Source of the DNA: Bacteroidaceae bacterium
GTDB lineage: Bacteria; Bacteroidota; Bacteroidia; Bacteroidales; Bacteroidaceae
Length of the DNA: 64,000 bases
Direction of reading: 5' to 3'
NCBI GenBank assembly: GCA_017547385.1
Contig: JAFYPU010000033.1
Span: forward strand, 1-64,000
The translations under genes and the position numbers were made by a program. Positions 52,049-62,053 of the stretch are shown here, one piece after another (position 1 is the stretch's first letter; each line of letters begins with the position of its first letter). The notes beneath the pieces were generated by a model. The model made no database searches, was not told the DNA's origin, and was given only the letters and a program-made list of their open reading frames with translations.

Positions 52049-52128
52049 CCCCTGATTTCTGCAGTGCTTGCAGAATTTTCCGCAAGCACTGCAGAAATTT
52101 CTAAACGCCTTGCAGATTTTTGCCCTTG
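52049..52128. repeat. 21-bp palindromic array, locus 7 (three units plus tail)
   Basis: Units start at 52049, 52070 and 52091, with a partial unit at 52112. It lies between the divergent glycogen cluster and the Crp/Fnr gene. The remaining 250 bp of this gap show no gene. Confidence 0.82.
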
Positions 52129-52234
52129 GGCAGGTGAATTTTCTTCATGCGGTGGGCCGCCTTGTTCCTTGCTCGGAAAACAATGATTTTCGGGACGTTT
52201 GATGGGGTGTGGGGTGCCAAAATATCGTTACCTC

Positions 52235-52265
52235 TTTGTCGGTTCGTTGGGATTGCCTACATTTG
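52235..52265 (+). promoter_or_regulatory. Promoter of the Crp/Fnr-type gene
   Basis: TTTG (52235-52238), a 19-bp spacer and TACATTTG (52258-52265), 33 bp before the ATG at 52299. Confidence 0.7.
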
Positions 52266-52298
52266 CGCTCAAAATATGTTTTAAGACATAAAAAACAC

Positions 52299-53000
52299 AT
52301 GTTAAGCACAGAAATCAGTTATTCGGATGTTGAGAAACGTTTGAAAAATCTTCTGGGATTGTTGACGGAAAAAGAGCGGACGGCTTTTGAGGCAACTTAT
52401 GCCGTTCGCGAATACAGCAAGAACGAGATTATTTATCATCAAGGCGAAGCGCCCGACCATCTTTTGTGTTTGCTTTCGGGGAAAGTGAAGATTTATCGTG
52501 AGGGCGTGGATGGTCGTTGTCAAATTATGCGTTTGCTTTGTCCCGCTCAATACTTTGGCTATCGTGCTTCCTTGGCCGGCGAACCTTACGTTACGGCGGC
52601 GGCAGCCTTTGAACCTGCATGGGTGTGTTCGTTCCCGATGTCGGTGGTGAAGCATGCCATGAGCGAGAACATTGCTTTGTGCAACTTCTTTGTGCGTGAG
52701 TTGGCGGTGGATTTGGGTATTGCCGACAGTCGCATCGTGGGGCTGACGCAAAAACATCTGCGCGGACGTTTGGCTGAAACCCTGCTTTTCTTGAAAAACA
52801 GCTACGGCACTGAAGCCGATGGACGCACCTTGCGTTTGTGCTTGTCGCGAGAGAATTTGGCCGGTTTCTCTAACATGACAACCTCCAATGCCATTCGCAC
52901 CCTTTCCAGCTTTTCCACGGAAAAACTCATCGAGTTGAAAGGCCGCAGAATTACACTCTTGGATGAGCAGAAACTGATACGCATTTCTCGCATGGGTTGA
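52299..53000 (+). CDS. Crp/Fnr family transcription regulator
   Basis: A 233-residue regulator. Residues about 20-140 form a cyclic-nucleotide-binding-type sensor (YSKNEIIYHQGEAPDHLLCLLSGKVKIY) and residues about 150-225 carry the winged helix (SRENLAGFSNMTTSNAIRTL). The cysteine pattern of Fnr is absent, so oxygen sensing by an iron-sulfur cluster is unlikely; the ligand cannot be told. The ATG at 52299 was chosen since upstream sequence is promoter. It is a single-gene unit divergent from the glycogen cluster, which it might regulate. Confidence 0.9.
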   Translation: MLSTEISYSDVEKRLKNLLGLLTEKERTAFEATYAVREYSKNEIIYHQGEAPDHLLCLLSGKVKIYREGVDGRCQIMRLLCPAQYFGYRASLAGEPYVTAAAAFEPAWVCSFPMSVVKHAMSENIALCNFFVRELAVDLGIADSRIVGLTQKHLRGRLAETLLFLKNSYGTEADGRTLRLCLSRENLAGFSNMTTSNAIRTLSSFSTEKLIELKGRRITLLDEQKLIRISRMG

Positions 53001-53036
53001 CGCAACTCCCGCAAGCGTCTTTAGATTTTACAAAAC

Positions 53037-53083
53037 AACGTCATCCCCCATCGGAGCACATGTTCCGATGGGGGATGACGTTT
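53037..53083. terminator. Bidirectional terminator between crp-type gene and miaA
   Basis: A very strong 19-bp perfect stem (53037-53055 with 53064-53082) between convergent genes, with TTTG or TTGTTTTG on each side. Confidence 0.82.
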
Positions 53084-53155
53084 GTGGTGGGGTGCGATAG
53101 TGCAGCGGATTTTCCCGCGCATCTTCCTATTTATATATATAATGTATGGAAATGC

Positions 53156-54073
53156 TTATTCTTCAGCCATTCGGAGGATAGCCTCAATGTTTTCGGCTGT
53201 GGGGCGTGTGGCGTCGATCCAACGAATGGGAGTTCCGCGTCGTTCCATACCTCTGAACCATGTCATTTGGCGTTTGGCAAATTGGTGAATGGCTATTTCC
53301 AATTGGCGGAACATTTCGTCGAAACTCATCTCCCCGATGGCGTGAAGTGTGAGATATTTGTATTCGAGCCCGTAGTAAATCAAGTCGTCTGCCGAAACCC
53401 CTTCGGCCAGCAAACTGCGCACTTCGTCAATCATGCCGTGCTCCAAGCGTTCGCGCAGTCGGTGGCTGATGCGTTCCCGACGTGTTTCGCGGTCAATGTC
53501 AAGCCCGATGGTGAGGCTGCGCAGGGTGGGGAAATCTCTTCCTTCGGTGGGGTGCTGCCGATAGTATTCTTCAATTTCGATGGCTCTGATGGCGCGTCTC
53601 ACGGTATCGGTGTCGGTGTTGTTGTGAAGCTCTTTGTAAGTTTGCAGGATGCCGGTGAGTTCTTCCAAAGACTTGCTCTCCAATTGTGTACGCAACTCGG
53701 GGTTGACCGGCACGGGCATCAATCGGTAGCCTTGCAGAATGCTTTCCAGATAAAGCCCTGTGCCGCCACACACCACCACCTTTCGGCCGCGTGAGCGGAT
53801 GTCGTTGTAGGCCGCAAGGAAGTCCTGTTGGTAGCGAAACACATTGTATTTCTCTCCTGGCTCCACAATGTCGATGAGGTGGTAGGGGACGGTTTCGCCA
53901 TTCATCACGTAATCTTCCAGGTCCTTTCCGGTGCCGAGGTCCATGCGTCGGTAAACTTGCCGGCTGTCGGCACTGATGATTTCTGCGCCGATGCGGTGTG
54001 CCAGCTCCACTGCCAGACTTGTCTTTCCGCAAGCCGTGGGGCCCAGAATGGTGATCATATCGAAGTGGTTCAT
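53156..54073 (-). CDS. miaA: tRNA dimethylallyltransferase
   Basis: Adds an isopentenyl group to A37 of tRNAs reading UNN codons. The 305-residue protein has the P-loop GPTACGKTSLAVELA, the DSRQVYRRMDLGTGK block, and GGTGLYLESIL, all diagnostic. The start at 54073 (MNHFDMITILGPT) follows a promoter with TTTG (54131-54134), a 21-bp spacer and TACCTTTG (54102-54109) on the minus strand; the in-frame start at 54133 lies upstream of that element. Confidence 0.96.
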   Translation of the reverse strand: MNHFDMITILGPTACGKTSLAVELAHRIGAEIISADSRQVYRRMDLGTGKDLEDYVMNGETVPYHLIDIVEPGEKYNVFRYQQDFLAAYNDIRSRGRKVVVCGGTGLYLESILQGYRLMPVPVNPELRTQLESKSLEELTGILQTYKELHNNTDTDTVRRAIRAIEIEEYYRQHPTEGRDFPTLRSLTIGLDIDRETRRERISHRLRERLEHGMIDEVRSLLAEGVSADDLIYYGLEYKYLTLHAIGEMSFDEMFRQLEIAIHQFAKRQMTWFRGMERRGTPIRWIDATRPTAENIEAILRMAEE

Positions 54074-54101
54074 ACTTCTGTTTTTCTTTGTTGTGTGCCT
54101 G

Positions 54102-54134
54102 CAAAGGTAAACATTTCGTGCAGAAATATACAAA
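54102..54134 (-). promoter_or_regulatory. Promoter of miaA
   Basis: On the minus strand TTTG (54131-54134), a 21-bp spacer and TACCTTTG (54102-54109). The TTTG box overlaps the gapA terminator. Confidence 0.62.
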
Positions 54135-54174
54135 AGAACCGCTGCAAGCCTGACGCTTGCAGCGGTTCTTTATG
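54128..54174 (-). terminator. Intrinsic terminator of gapA
   Basis: A 16-bp perfect stem (54134-54149 with 54155-54170), then TTTTGTAT on the minus strand. Confidence 0.9.
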
Positions 54175-54193
54175 TTGGTTGTGCAACTTTTTA

Positions 54194-55219
<1,026 letters not shown>

Positions 55220-55299
55220 TTAAGATGGTTGAAAAATCTTTTCGGGTGCTTTTGGGGCAAAATCACTGCTTTTTGCACAGTTTTTCCCTTTTAGCGCAG

Positions 55300-55327
55300 C
55301 AAAAATACAAATTCCTTTTTACTTTTG
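55300..55327. promoter_or_regulatory. Overlapping divergent promoters of gapA and mscL
   Basis: TATTTTTG (minus, 55300-55307) faces gapA and TACTTTTG (plus, 55320-55327) faces mscL. Neither has a clear TTTG box at the right distance. Confidence 0.5.
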
Positions 55328-55358
55328 CACCAAGTTTAATGCATAAAAAAGAAAAAAG

Positions 55359-55787
55359 ATGCCAAAATCTAAATTTTTGACAGAGTTTAAGCAATTTGCT
55401 GTGAAAGGTAATGCCATTGATATGGCGGTCGGTGTAATCATTGGTGGTGCTTTCGGAAAGATTGTTACCTCAGTGGTGAACGACCTCATTATGCCTCCCA
55501 TTGGCTGGATTATCGGTGGTGTGGATTTCAAAGACCTCAAGGTGGAACTTCCCCTCAACCCCATGGCGGCAGAAGGCACTGAGGCTGTAACCATCAACTA
55601 TGGTAACTTTTTGCAGACCACTTTTGATTTTATCATTATCGCTTTCTGCGTGTTCCTCTTGGTGCGTGCCATCATGAAGCTCTCGAAGAAGAAGGAAGAA
55701 GCTCCTGCAGCACCGGCTCCCCCGGCTCCGAGCGCAGAAGAAACACTGCTGACTGAAATTCGCGACTTGCTGAAAGAAAAGAAATAA
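55359..55787 (+). CDS. mscL: Large-conductance mechanosensitive channel
   Basis: A 142-residue inner-membrane channel that opens under high membrane tension. The first helix [20 protein letters not shown] and the pore-lining [19 protein letters not shown] are highly conserved; the second membrane helix follows ([19 protein letters not shown]), then an Ala/Pro linker and the C-terminal helix [13 protein letters not shown]. Its terminator follows. Confidence 0.97.
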   Translation: MPKSKFLTEFKQFAVKGNAIDMAVGVIIGGAFGKIVTSVVNDLIMPPIGWIIGGVDFKDLKVELPLNPMAAEGTEAVTINYGNFLQTTFDFIIIAFCVFLLVRAIMKLSKKKEEAPAAPAPPAPSAEETLLTEIRDLLKEKK

Positions 55788-55810
55788 GCGACTTTTATTA
55801 TTCCATATAA

Positions 55811-55857
55811 ACGAGACTGCGTCCCAAATGCATTATGGGCGCAGTCTCGTTTTTTTG
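55811..55857 (+). terminator. Intrinsic terminator of mscL
   Basis: An 11-bp stem (ACGAGACTGCG with its complement, 55811-55850), followed by a run of seven or more T. Confidence 0.92.
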
Positions 55858-55880
55858 ATACAAAAGATTAGTGTCCCATT

Positions 55881-55958
55881 GAACGATTTTGCGCAGTGCT
55901 TGCAGAATTTTCTACAAGCACTGCGCAAAATTCTGCAAGCACTGCAGATTACCTCTCC
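55881..55958. repeat. 21-bp palindromic array, locus 8 (three units plus tail)
   Basis: Units start at 55881, 55902 and 55923, with a partial unit at 55944. It lies between mscL and tamL, which point the same way. Confidence 0.8.
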
Positions 55959-56105
55959 TTGGGTGGCTCTCTTTTTCGTTATTGGTGTATGGTGGTCAGA
56001 AGTGTGGATTGATATGTATGCAAGCACTCCGAAATGTCAAGGATTTGGTGCGACGTGTGTCGTGCTTTATCCATATTAGCGAAAAATAACTTATCTTTGC
56101 GCGGT

Positions 56106-58445
56106 ATGAAGCATTCTTGTCCCATCATCCTGTTACGTTTTTCGGCAATGGCATTTGTCGTATTGTTGTTGCAATGCCTCTGTGGATGCAGTGCCGAGCG
56201 TTTTTTGCAAGAGGATGAGGTCATTCTGCAAAAGGTAAGGCTGACTTCCGACAACAAGCATGTGAAAGCCGGTGATTATCGTCTGCATGTTCGCCAAGAG
56301 GCCAATTCGCGTTGGTTCAATTTGGTGAAAGTGCCTTTGGGCATTTATTGCCTTTCCGGCACCGACACCACGAAGCGCATCAATCGTTTTGTGCAGCGCA
56401 TAGGTGAAGCCCCCGTGCTCTATGACGAACAGATGGCACACTATTCGCGGAGAAGCATGGAGAGTGCTTTGCAAGGACGTGGTTATCTGCATGCCACAGT
56501 CAGCCTCGACACCACCGGCGGCAAGGGGCGTCGTTGCAAGGTGCACTATCACATGAGTCCCGGCGAGCGTTATTATGTGAATGAGATAAACTTCAGTTTC
56601 GATTCTGAACAAATGCAGCGCGAGGTGTTGGCAGATACGGCCCGGTCGTTGCTTTACAACGGAATGCCTCTCGATGCCTCGCTTTTGGCAGAGGAGAGAA
56701 CCCGCATCATTCGCACTTTGCAGAACAAGGGATATTATGCTTTGCACAAGGATTTCATCTCCTATCGTGCCGACACCTTGTTCGGTGATAGGGGAGTGCG
56801 TCTCACGCTGAACATGCTTTGTCCTCCCGAAATTGATGCACGCAAGGCCTACAGTCGTCATCGTTTGCGCCATGTGAATGTTTATGAGGATGTAACGCCG
56901 TCGGACAGTGCGGACACATGCTCATATCGTGGTTTGCATTATGGTTTTGATAAGCGGCTGCACATTCACAAGCGTGTTTATTCGGATCATGTGCATGTGC
57001 GTCCCGACAGCCTCTACAGCAGTGAGGCGGTGCAGCGCACTTATGCCGGGCTGAACAGTCTTCCGGCCATCAGCTATTCAGGGGTACGCTTTTCGGAAGT
57101 GCCGGCCGATACCACGGGGAAGCATCATTCCGCTCTCGATTGCGACATCTTGGTGCACCGAGCCAAACCCCACAGCATCAGCACCGAGCTTGAGGGTACC
57201 AACACTTCAGGCGACTTGGGAGCTGCCGTGTCTATCACATACAGCAATCGCAATCTGTTCCGTCATGCCGAGAGTCTGTCGCTGAAGTTGAGGGGAGCTT
57301 ACGAAGCCATCACCGGGTTGGAAGGTTATAACGATGCCAATTACATAGAATATGGTGCAGAAGCAAATTTGCGTTTCCCCTCTTTGATGTTTCCTTTCAT
57401 CAAAGAAGATACGCGCAAGCACTTGTTGGCATCGACGGATTTCACGCTGATGTTCAACTCTCAGGACCGCCCTGAGTTCCATCGTCGCGTGCTGACCGCG
57501 GCATGGAGTTACAATTGGCAACACCGTTTGCTGTCAAACATCCGCCACCGTGTGGATTTGCTTTCGCTGAACTATGTGTACATGCCGTGGATTTCCGAAA
57601 CATTCCGCAACAACTATCTTGAGGGAGACAACCCACGTTATGCCGTATTGCGATACTCGTACGAAAATCTGTTCATCATGAAGACGGGTTACGGGTTGAC
57701 ATTGCGTTCGCGCGGCATCACTTCGGCACAGGCCTTGCAGAAATCCAACGGATACCAAATGCGATTCAATGTGGAACTGGCCGGCAATCTGCTTTATGGG
57801 CTATCGAAGCTCTTTTCAGCAGAAAAGAATGCAGAGGGACAATACTCCATTTTTGATATTGCCTACTCGCAATATGCCAAGTTCGACTTCGATTTCAGCA
57901 AAAACTTCATCATAGATAGTCGCAATTCCTTGGCCGTTCATGCGGCATTCGGAATAGCCATACCTTATGGCAATTCGGACATTGTGCCCTACGAGAAGCG
58001 TTACTTTGCCGGTGGAGCCAACTCGGTGCGTGGCTGGAGTGTACGTGAATTAGGTCCCGGAAGCTATAAGGGAGAAGATGGTCAGGTGGATTTCATCAAC
58101 CAAACGGGTAACCTGAAGCTTGACCTCAGCGTGGAATATCGCACCCACCTGTTTTGGAAATTGCAAGGCGCAGCCTTTATCGACGCCGGCAACATCTGGA
58201 ACACGCGCAACTATCTGGCGCAACCCGGCTCGCAGTTCAAGTTCAATGAATTCTATCGCCAAATTGCCGTTTCCTATGGCCTTGGTATACGTCTGAATTT
58301 CGACTACTTCATCTTGCGTTTTGACGGTGGTATGAAAGCCATCAACCCCACAGAACCGCACACCAGTCGTTTGCACTATCCCATTATCTGTCCGAAATTC
58401 TCACGCGACTTTACTTTCCATTTTGCCGTAGGTCTGCCTTTCTGA
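56106..58445 (+). CDS. tamL: TamL-like outer membrane assembly lipoprotein
   Basis: A 779-residue Omp85-family protein. It has a lipoprotein signal (LCGCS) in place of an ordinary signal peptide, POTRA-like repeats at about 25-330 (YYVNEINFSFDSEQMQREVL and neighbours) and a 16-strand barrel from about 350, with the family's conserved VRGW motif (GGANSVRGWSVRELGPG) and an aromatic last strand (FTFHFAVGLPF). In Bacteroidetes such proteins pair with TamB and help assemble surface proteins. The -7 element TATCTTTG (56092-56099) lies only 6 bp before ATG 56106, implying a leaderless or very short leader. Confidence 0.9.
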   Translation: MKHSCPIILLRFSAMAFVVLLLQCLCGCSAERFLQEDEVILQKVRLTSDNKHVKAGDYRLHVRQEANSRWFNLVKVPLGIYCLSGTDTTKRINRFVQRIGEAPVLYDEQMAHYSRRSMESALQGRGYLHATVSLDTTGGKGRRCKVHYHMSPGERYYVNEINFSFDSEQMQREVLADTARSLLYNGMPLDASLLAEERTRIIRTLQNKGYYALHKDFISYRADTLFGDRGVRLTLNMLCPPEIDARKAYSRHRLRHVNVYEDVTPSDSADTCSYRGLHYGFDKRLHIHKRVYSDHVHVRPDSLYSSEAVQRTYAGLNSLPAISYSGVRFSEVPADTTGKHHSALDCDILVHRAKPHSISTELEGTNTSGDLGAAVSITYSNRNLFRHAESLSLKLRGAYEAITGLEGYNDANYIEYGAEANLRFPSLMFPFIKEDTRKHLLASTDFTLMFNSQDRPEFHRRVLTAAWSYNWQHRLLSNIRHRVDLLSLNYVYMPWISETFRNNYLEGDNPRYAVLRYSYENLFIMKTGYGLTLRSRGITSAQALQKSNGYQMRFNVELAGNLLYGLSKLFSAEKNAEGQYSIFDIAYSQYAKFDFDFSKNFIIDSRNSLAVHAAFGIAIPYGNSDIVPYEKRYFAGGANSVRGWSVRELGPGSYKGEDGQVDFINQTGNLKLDLSVEYRTHLFWKLQGAAFIDAGNIWNTRNYLAQPGSQFKFNEFYRQIAVSYGLGIRLNFDYFILRFDGGMKAINPTEPHTSRLHYPIICPKFSRDFTFHFAVGLPF

Positions 58446-58886
58446 TGCTTCTGCCTTTTGTGTTGTTTGATATCATTGATAAAGCAACATGCGATTTCTT
58501 ACCTCAATCAAAAAAACGTCAGAAATCATTGTGCGCGTGTGCGCGTGCGCTGCGCGATAATTCATTATTGTGGCAGTTGCTCCCAATCTGCTAAGGTGGT
58601 TCTCTATATCGCAATGCGGTCATTGATAGATACAACCAACAGCCATGTGGCAAGGGAGGTATAGCCTGCTTTGTGTCTCTCCGGCTTTAAGGTTGAGTAT
58701 GGTGAGAAGGCTCATGCACTCCTTGAATGCTCCATAGCGATGCACTCTGGAAATAGTGCTTCTGGCGAGCTTTTCGTTCATTTTGGTCCACTTGAGCAAA
58801 AGTCTTGTAATAAACTTGTATGTTTATTCTTTTTTATTTTGCTTTGCAGCAATTTTCCCAATTCTAAAATAATAAACTACAAAAAA
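58446..58886. other. Intergenic region with alternating purine-pyrimidine tract
   Basis: About 440 bp without a convincing gene. It carries a 21-base alternating purine-pyrimidine tract (58530-58550, mostly GC and GT steps) continued after one break. The open frame through 58671-58886 leads in frame into the next gene but has no coding character. Confidence 0.6.
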
Positions 58887-59711
58887 ATGAGAAAGTTCGT
58901 TTATGCTTCGGCTATTTTTGCCTCTGTGATGATGGCATCGTGTGGTGGTAGTTCTTCAGACAAAAGTCTTGAGCAAGCACAAACCTTTGCAGTGGATGTG
59001 GCAAACAAAATCAGCAAGAATCAAAAGGAAGCTGTTGCGCTGCTCTATCCTACTGCTGAAAAGGCAGATTCCTTTGTTACATCATTTGTGGCTGATAGTG
59101 TGAAGGTACTCCCTACAGATTCTGCAAATATCTTTACTGCCGACCTTGGTGGTGGTAAGACATTTACGATTCAGAAAATTGGCGAAGACTCTTTGGTCGT
59201 TACCGAATCCAGAGGTTTGTTTGCTTTTGCGGCCAAGGATTTAGAGTTTGCTAAAAAGACAGGTTTGTATGCGGACTCTCTCACTGATGCAGAAAACTTG
59301 GAAAGATGGGCAGACATAGATGCTTTGCGTCAGCATCTGATGACTGGATTCAAGCCAAGTAATCCTTTGGTAATAAAACAAACGGATACCGGTTGGGACA
59401 ATGCAACTTGTGAGGGATGGATGGCTTACAAAGTAACGAATGTTTCGCAAAATGCTGTATCCGGAGAGGATTATAAAATTGCATTCAAAGTCGTAGGAAT
59501 GGGTAAGACTTTTAATTATTCAAAACCCGGCAAGGATTTGGCTGCGGGAGCATCTGCCACATTCGAATTTAAAATCTCAGAAAGATACATTTCCAGTGAG
59601 AAAACGGAAATAATCTATAACCTCAGCAAAGAACAACAATTCGACCGAAGCTACGACTTCAAGGGTGATGAATATGAGAAGTTCTTGGAGGCTAATGGAA
59701 AGAATAAATAG
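58887..59711 (+). CDS. Lipoprotein of unknown function
   Basis: A 274-residue lipoprotein (signal peptide with MMASC, Cys19) that I cannot place in a family. The N-terminal half includes a helix (LEQAQTFAVDVANKISKNQ) and a Gly-rich strand pair; the second half has an immunoglobulin-like pattern (GWMAYKVTNVSQNAVSGEDY, SATFEFKISERY). The start at 58887 was chosen because the lipoprotein signal follows at once. It appears to be transcribed alone and ends at the terminator at 59746-59786. No TAnnTTTG element is clear. Confidence 0.75.
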   Translation: MRKFVYASAIFASVMMASCGGSSSDKSLEQAQTFAVDVANKISKNQKEAVALLYPTAEKADSFVTSFVADSVKVLPTDSANIFTADLGGGKTFTIQKIGEDSLVVTESRGLFAFAAKDLEFAKKTGLYADSLTDAENLERWADIDALRQHLMTGFKPSNPLVIKQTDTGWDNATCEGWMAYKVTNVSQNAVSGEDYKIAFKVVGMGKTFNYSKPGKDLAAGASATFEFKISERYISSEKTEIIYNLSKEQQFDRSYDFKGDEYEKFLEANGKNK

Positions 59712-59745
59712 AAATAAAGGTTAGCCCCTGAATCCACCCAATAAA

Positions 59746-59786
59746 CAAGAAGTGCTCGGGAAATCCCCGGGCACTTCTTGTTGTTT
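59746..59786 (+). terminator. Intrinsic terminator of the lipoprotein gene
   Basis: A strong stem pairs AAGAAGTGCTCGGG with CCCGGGCACTTCTT, followed by TTGTTTG. Confidence 0.85.
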
Positions 59787-59890
59787 GCTGCAGTTTAGGA
59801 ATTGATAGGAATGAAAAGAATGTAGCGGCTAACACTCTTGTAAAGTATTTCCAATAATGCAGTTTACGAGAAAACTATTTAATATAATAA

Positions 59891-60019
59891 GATAGCAGAG
59901 AAGGCTGGATTAAAACCTACGATATGTTTATAGATTCTTCTCCTGAAATTGATGATTTCGTTGAACGTTGTTGTGATATTCTCATTCAAGGTTGTCAATT
60001 CATGATGGCTGAGTTGTAA
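59891..60019 (+). pseudogene. Possible C-terminal gene fragment
   Basis: An open frame of 42 codons without its own start codon at the front (first ATG at 59924) reads DSREGWIKTYDMFIDSSPEI and onward with a balanced, protein-like composition, ending at a stop codon. It has no promoter or signal. It may be the last piece of a lost gene; I do not recognise the family. The rest of 59712-60100 holds only terminators. Confidence 0.3.
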
Positions 60020-60042
60020 ATTAGTTCTATCTCTATATTAAA

Positions 60043-60082
60043 CAAAACGACCATAAAAGTATATACTTCTATGGTCGTTTAT
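60043..60082 (-). terminator. Terminator of the nqr operon
   Basis: A long stem (AAACGACCATA, 60045-60055, with 60070-60080) that continues through a second short palindrome in the loop, with T runs on both sides. It lies just past the nqrF stop codon. Confidence 0.85.
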
Positions 60083-60100
60083 TATAGGGAGTAAAAGATG

Positions 60101-61375
60101 TTATCCGCCGAAGTCATCGAAGTGAATCATTTCCTTTTCTACGCCGAGGCTGTCGAGAAGGTCGAGCACGGTCTTGGCCATCATGGGAGGACCGCAGAGA
60201 TAGTATTCGCAATCTTCGGGAGCTTCGTGCTGCTTGAGGTAAGTATCGCCCATCACGGGTGCTACGAAGCCGGCAGTATACTTGATGCCTGCTGCGTCGG
60301 CCTTGGGATCGGGACGGTCGAGCGCAAGATGGAAGTGGAAGTTGTCGAATTCCTTTTCGAGTGCCAAGAAATCGTCAAGGAAGGGAATTTCTTCCAAAGC
60401 ACGAGCACCATAGAAGTAGTGCATCTGACGGTCGCGGCACTGACGTGTTTTAAGCATGTGCATAATCTGCGCACGGAGGGGAGCCATACCGGCACCACCG
60501 CCGACCCAAATCATTTCGCGACCTGAAGTGTAGTTAGGACGGAAGTCTCCGTAAGGACCACTCATGATTACCTTATCGCCGGGCTTCAAGCTGAAGATGT
60601 AAGAAGAAGCGATACCAGGATTTACATCCATGAAACCGCCACCTTGTTCTTTGGGCTTGAAGGGAGGTGTGGCGATACGCACATTGAGGGTGATGATATC
60701 ACCTTCATCGGGATAGTTAGCCATTGAGTAAGCACGAACAGTGGGAGTGTCATTCTTACACTTGAGGTTGAAGAGGCCGAAATTCTGCCAAGCAGGGAGG
60801 TAAGTATCACCGATGAGAGACTTATCGAAGTCTTTGTTATAATCAAGTTCGAATGCGGGAATCTTAATCTGTGCGTACGAACCGGGTTCGAAGTCCATGT
60901 GTTCACCGGGAGGAAGTGCTACCTTGTATTCCTTGATGAAGGTAGCCACGTTGCGGTTACCAATCACGGTGCATTCCCATTCCTTAACGCCCATCACAGA
61001 GTCTTCCACATTGATGCTGATGTCGCCCTTAATCTTGCACTGGCAACCAAGACGCCAATTGTCCTTGATTTGTTTGCGAGTGAACTGACCCTTTTCTGAA
61101 TCCAAGATTTCACCACCGCCTTCGGGTACTTGCACCTTGCATTGTCCGCAAGAGCCTTTACCACCACAGGCTGAGGGGAGGTAGATGTTGTTCTCGGCCA
61201 TTGTGCTCAAGATGGTTCCACCTTGATTTACTTCAATAGTGTCTTTTCCATTGATTGTTACCTTCACTTTACCGCTGGGAGTCAGATAGTTTTTTGCAGT
61301 AAGGAGGATAGCCACCAAGATGAGAATGATGGCAAGAAACACTACTATGCTTGAAATTATTAAATTGAAATCCAT
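60101..61375 (-). CDS. nqrF: Na+-translocating NADH:quinone reductase subunit F
   Basis: NADH entry point of the sodium pump. The 424-residue protein has one N-terminal membrane helix (residues 6-26), a plant-type [2Fe-2S] ferredoxin domain (Cys70, Cys76, Cys79 in SACGGKGSCGQCK; fourth Cys in GCQC), an FAD domain (RAYSMANYP) and an NADH domain (GGGAGMAPLRAQ). Last gene of the operon. Confidence 0.97.
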   Translation of the reverse strand: MDFNLIISSIVVFLAIILILVAILLTAKNYLTPSGKVKVTINGKDTIEVNQGGTILSTMAENNIYLPSACGGKGSCGQCKVQVPEGGGEILDSEKGQFTRKQIKDNWRLGCQCKIKGDISINVEDSVMGVKEWECTVIGNRNVATFIKEYKVALPPGEHMDFEPGSYAQIKIPAFELDYNKDFDKSLIGDTYLPAWQNFGLFNLKCKNDTPTVRAYSMANYPDEGDIITLNVRIATPPFKPKEQGGGFMDVNPGIASSYIFSLKPGDKVIMSGPYGDFRPNYTSGREMIWVGGGAGMAPLRAQIMHMLKTRQCRDRQMHYFYGARALEEIPFLDDFLALEKEFDNFHFHLALDRPDPKADAAGIKYTAGFVAPVMGDTYLKQHEAPEDCEYYLCGPPMMAKTVLDLLDSLGVEKEMIHFDDFGG

Positions 61376-61396
61376 TTGTTATGTTCCTTTCCTTGT

Positions 61397-62023
61397 TTAG
61401 ATATTAAGACCGGAGAAGCACATGAATGCCATTGCCATCAAACCTACAGTGATGAAGGTGATGCCAAGACCTTGCAGAGGTTTGGGTACATCGGTGTAAG
61501 CCATTTTCTCACGGATGGCGGCCAAACCTACGATGGCGAGCAACCAACCGATACCCGAGCCAAGTGCATAAACCACAGCGTCCCACACGTTGCCAATGTA
61601 TTGGCTGCTGTTGGGATCCATGCCGATGCGTTGCTGCATGAAGAGCGAAGCACCCATGATGGCACAGTTAACAGCGATGAGGGGAAGGAAGATACCCAAA
61701 GCGGCATACAGAGAGGGGGAGAAACGTTCCACAATCATTTCCACGAGTTGCACAATACCGGCAATCACGGCGATGAAGAGGATGAACGAAAGGAAGCTCA
61801 AATCCACGCCTTCAATAAGACAGTCGGGGCCGAGCACCTTTGTTTGCAAGAGATAGTCGACAGGCACGGTGATGAGCAGCACAAAGATAACTGCCACGCC
61901 GAGACCGAGCGCTGTCTTCACATTCTTAGATACAGCAAGGTAAGAACACATACCGAGGAAGAATGCGAATATCATATTGTCCACGAAAATCGAGCGGACG
62001 AAGAGGCTTAACATTTGTTCCAT
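61397..62023 (-). CDS. nqrE: Na+-translocating NADH:quinone reductase subunit E
   Basis: A 208-residue integral membrane subunit with six helices, sharing the RnfA/NqrE fold. The motif [22 protein letters not shown] carries one of the cysteines that hold the intramembrane iron site together with NqrD. It is 21 bp upstream of nqrF in the transcript. Confidence 0.96.
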   Translation of the reverse strand: MEQMLSLFVRSIFVDNMIFAFFLGMCSYLAVSKNVKTALGLGVAVIFVLLITVPVDYLLQTKVLGPDCLIEGVDLSFLSFILFIAVIAGIVQLVEMIVERFSPSLYAALGIFLPLIAVNCAIMGASLFMQQRIGMDPNSSQYIGNVWDAVVYALGSGIGWLLAIVGLAAIREKMAYTDVPKPLQGLGITFITVGLMAMAFMCFSGLNI

Positions 62024-62053
62024 TGTTTACTTCTTTTAAAGTGTTAGGTATGT

